DNA from: Deltaproteobacteria bacterium
Lineage (GTDB): Bacteria; Desulfobacterota_B; Binatia; UBA9968
Direction of reading: 5' to 3'
DNA length: 5,627 bases
Assembly: GCA_005879255.1 (NCBI GenBank)
Contig: VBKY01000461.1
Location: 1-5,627 of the forward strand
Within the stretch, counting starts at the first letter, position 1. Each line of letters starts with the position of its first letter. Below the pieces are notes generated by a model. It ran no database searches, was not told where the DNA came from, and worked only from the letters and a program-made list of their open reading frames with translations. This document shows, in pieces, positions 4,999 to 5,627 of the stretch. A program made the position numbers and the translations under genes.

Positions 4999-5569
4999 TA
5001 GCACGCCTCGTGGGGGCTTATGGAGGATCTACCGTAAACACCATCCCCAAGTCCTTCGCCAGGTAGCGGGTCTTACGTGCAGGATTGGGGCCTTTCCTAC
5101 TCGCCGCATCTGAGCGCCGCACTCTGGCTGTCCTCGTTGTGCTGCCTAGCGCACCTCCGCGCGCTTGCCCCAAATCATGTGCCGGTGAAATCTGCGGCTT
5201 CCTTGCCGAACCGCCGCTTATTGGAATGAACCGGACCCACTTGCAAAAATCATGGAGTATACTTGTGACTCGATTTTGCACCCCTTTGTGGTTGAACTAG
5301 ACGTGATGAGAAAGATATGCGAGACCAACTGTCAAACAAAAGAGCGCTTTCTTGGTTCAGGACACGAATAGCAATTTGCCGCCAGATGGGCTAGGTAGGT
5401 TTCAAATTTCGGTGAGTTTATCGAACCGCAGGATGGATCGAAGGTAATCCTTTTCAGCGGAGGATCTCTTCCGCGCTGGACACGAGACTCTTCCCACAGA
5501 CCCAGGTGTTTGTTGAAAGATTTTTTTAATGACCTCTGACTGATCGACAAAAAGATAGGGCGGTCTCTT
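4999..5569. other. 571-base stretch without a confident gene
   Basis: Minus-strand frames at 5018-5281 (GTG start, no ribosome site, Arg/Ala/Pro-rich) and 5332-5550 (TTG start) look like chance openings. On the plus strand, a frame open from 5399 to TGA 5537-5539 lacks a start but contains NFGEFIEPQDGSKVILFSGG, which reads like protein and may be the end of a broken gene. A 21-codon ORF starts near 5305. GGAGGATCT occurs twice (near 5031 and 5459). No tRNA, terminator or insertion-sequence ends are recognised. Confidence 0.4.
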
Positions 5570-5627
5570 ATGAATACTCATAGAGCGTTTGTACGAATCG
5601 CAGTTTTTGGCGCGCTACTGGTGCTCG
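5570..5627 (+). CDS. Start of a secreted or membrane protein, cut by window edge
   Basis: The ATG at 5570 opens MNTHRAFVRIAVFGALLVL and continues past the window. Basic residues followed by an unbroken hydrophobic stretch mark a signal peptide or first membrane helix. A weak AGATAGGG lies about ten bases upstream. The function cannot be judged from 19 residues. Confidence 0.5.
   Translation, partial: MNTHRAFVRIAVFGALLVL

Noticed and set aside
5018..5281. Minus-strand 87-codon ORF
   Set aside because: GTG start without a ribosome site, low-complexity Arg/Ala/Pro/Ser content and no recognised motif. It remains possible as a fragment.
5332..5550. Minus-strand 72-codon ORF
   Set aside because: TTG start, no ribosome site and no fold pattern; the opposite frame at 5399-5539 looks more protein-like.
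1..5627. CRISPR array, tRNA or rRNA
   Set aside because: No regularly spaced direct repeats, no cloverleaf-like tRNA pattern and no ribosomal RNA stretches were seen on either strand.

Overview
The window looks like a chromosomal stretch from an uncultured Gram-negative bacterium. Secreted proteins, a lipoprotein signal and a periplasmic-type solute-binding protein point that way. No gene here fixes the taxon. The combination of an orphan ABC substrate-binding protein, a VOC enzyme, small secreted proteins and group II intron debris would suit a soil or sediment lineage, but that is only an impression.

Left part (1-1162, plus strand): the 3' part of a gene for a universal-stress-protein-like protein, then a small secreted protein with two cysteines, then a very short ORF with a signal-peptide-like start that may be a decayed gene. 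This run converges on a minus-strand VOC/glyoxalase-family gene (1163-1594).

Centre (1595-3932, minus strand): behind the VOC gene lies a relic that carries a recognisable group II intron domain V (1865-1897) but no reverse transcriptase. Next comes a complete extracellular solute-binding protein (family 1, Fe3+/thiamine/phosphonate-like) with a GTG start and a signal peptide, but no permease or ATPase beside it. Upstream of it on the same strand are a 54-residue predicted lipoprotein and a small gene that is either frameshifted or a pair of overlapping ORFs (3697-3932). The 154-base gap between the small gene and the lipoprotein holds a perfect 18-base palindrome and a 9-bp inverted repeat, which are candidate operators.

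Right part (3933-5627): a stretch resembling part of group II intron domain I (about 3961-4135, plus strand), opposite in orientation to the domain V relic. It is followed by a region with no convincing gene, then a plus-strand gene (4441-4998) for a protein with an N-terminal CxxC...CxxC zinc ribbon, an INTG motif and a helical C-terminus. About 570 bases with no confident gene follow. At the right edge a secreted protein begins (5570) and runs out of the window.

The genes do not form one obvious pathway. The most notable points are the two intron-like fragments flanking the transporter-protein cassette, the small genes shorter than usual calling limits, and the zinc-ribbon/INTG protein of unknown function.
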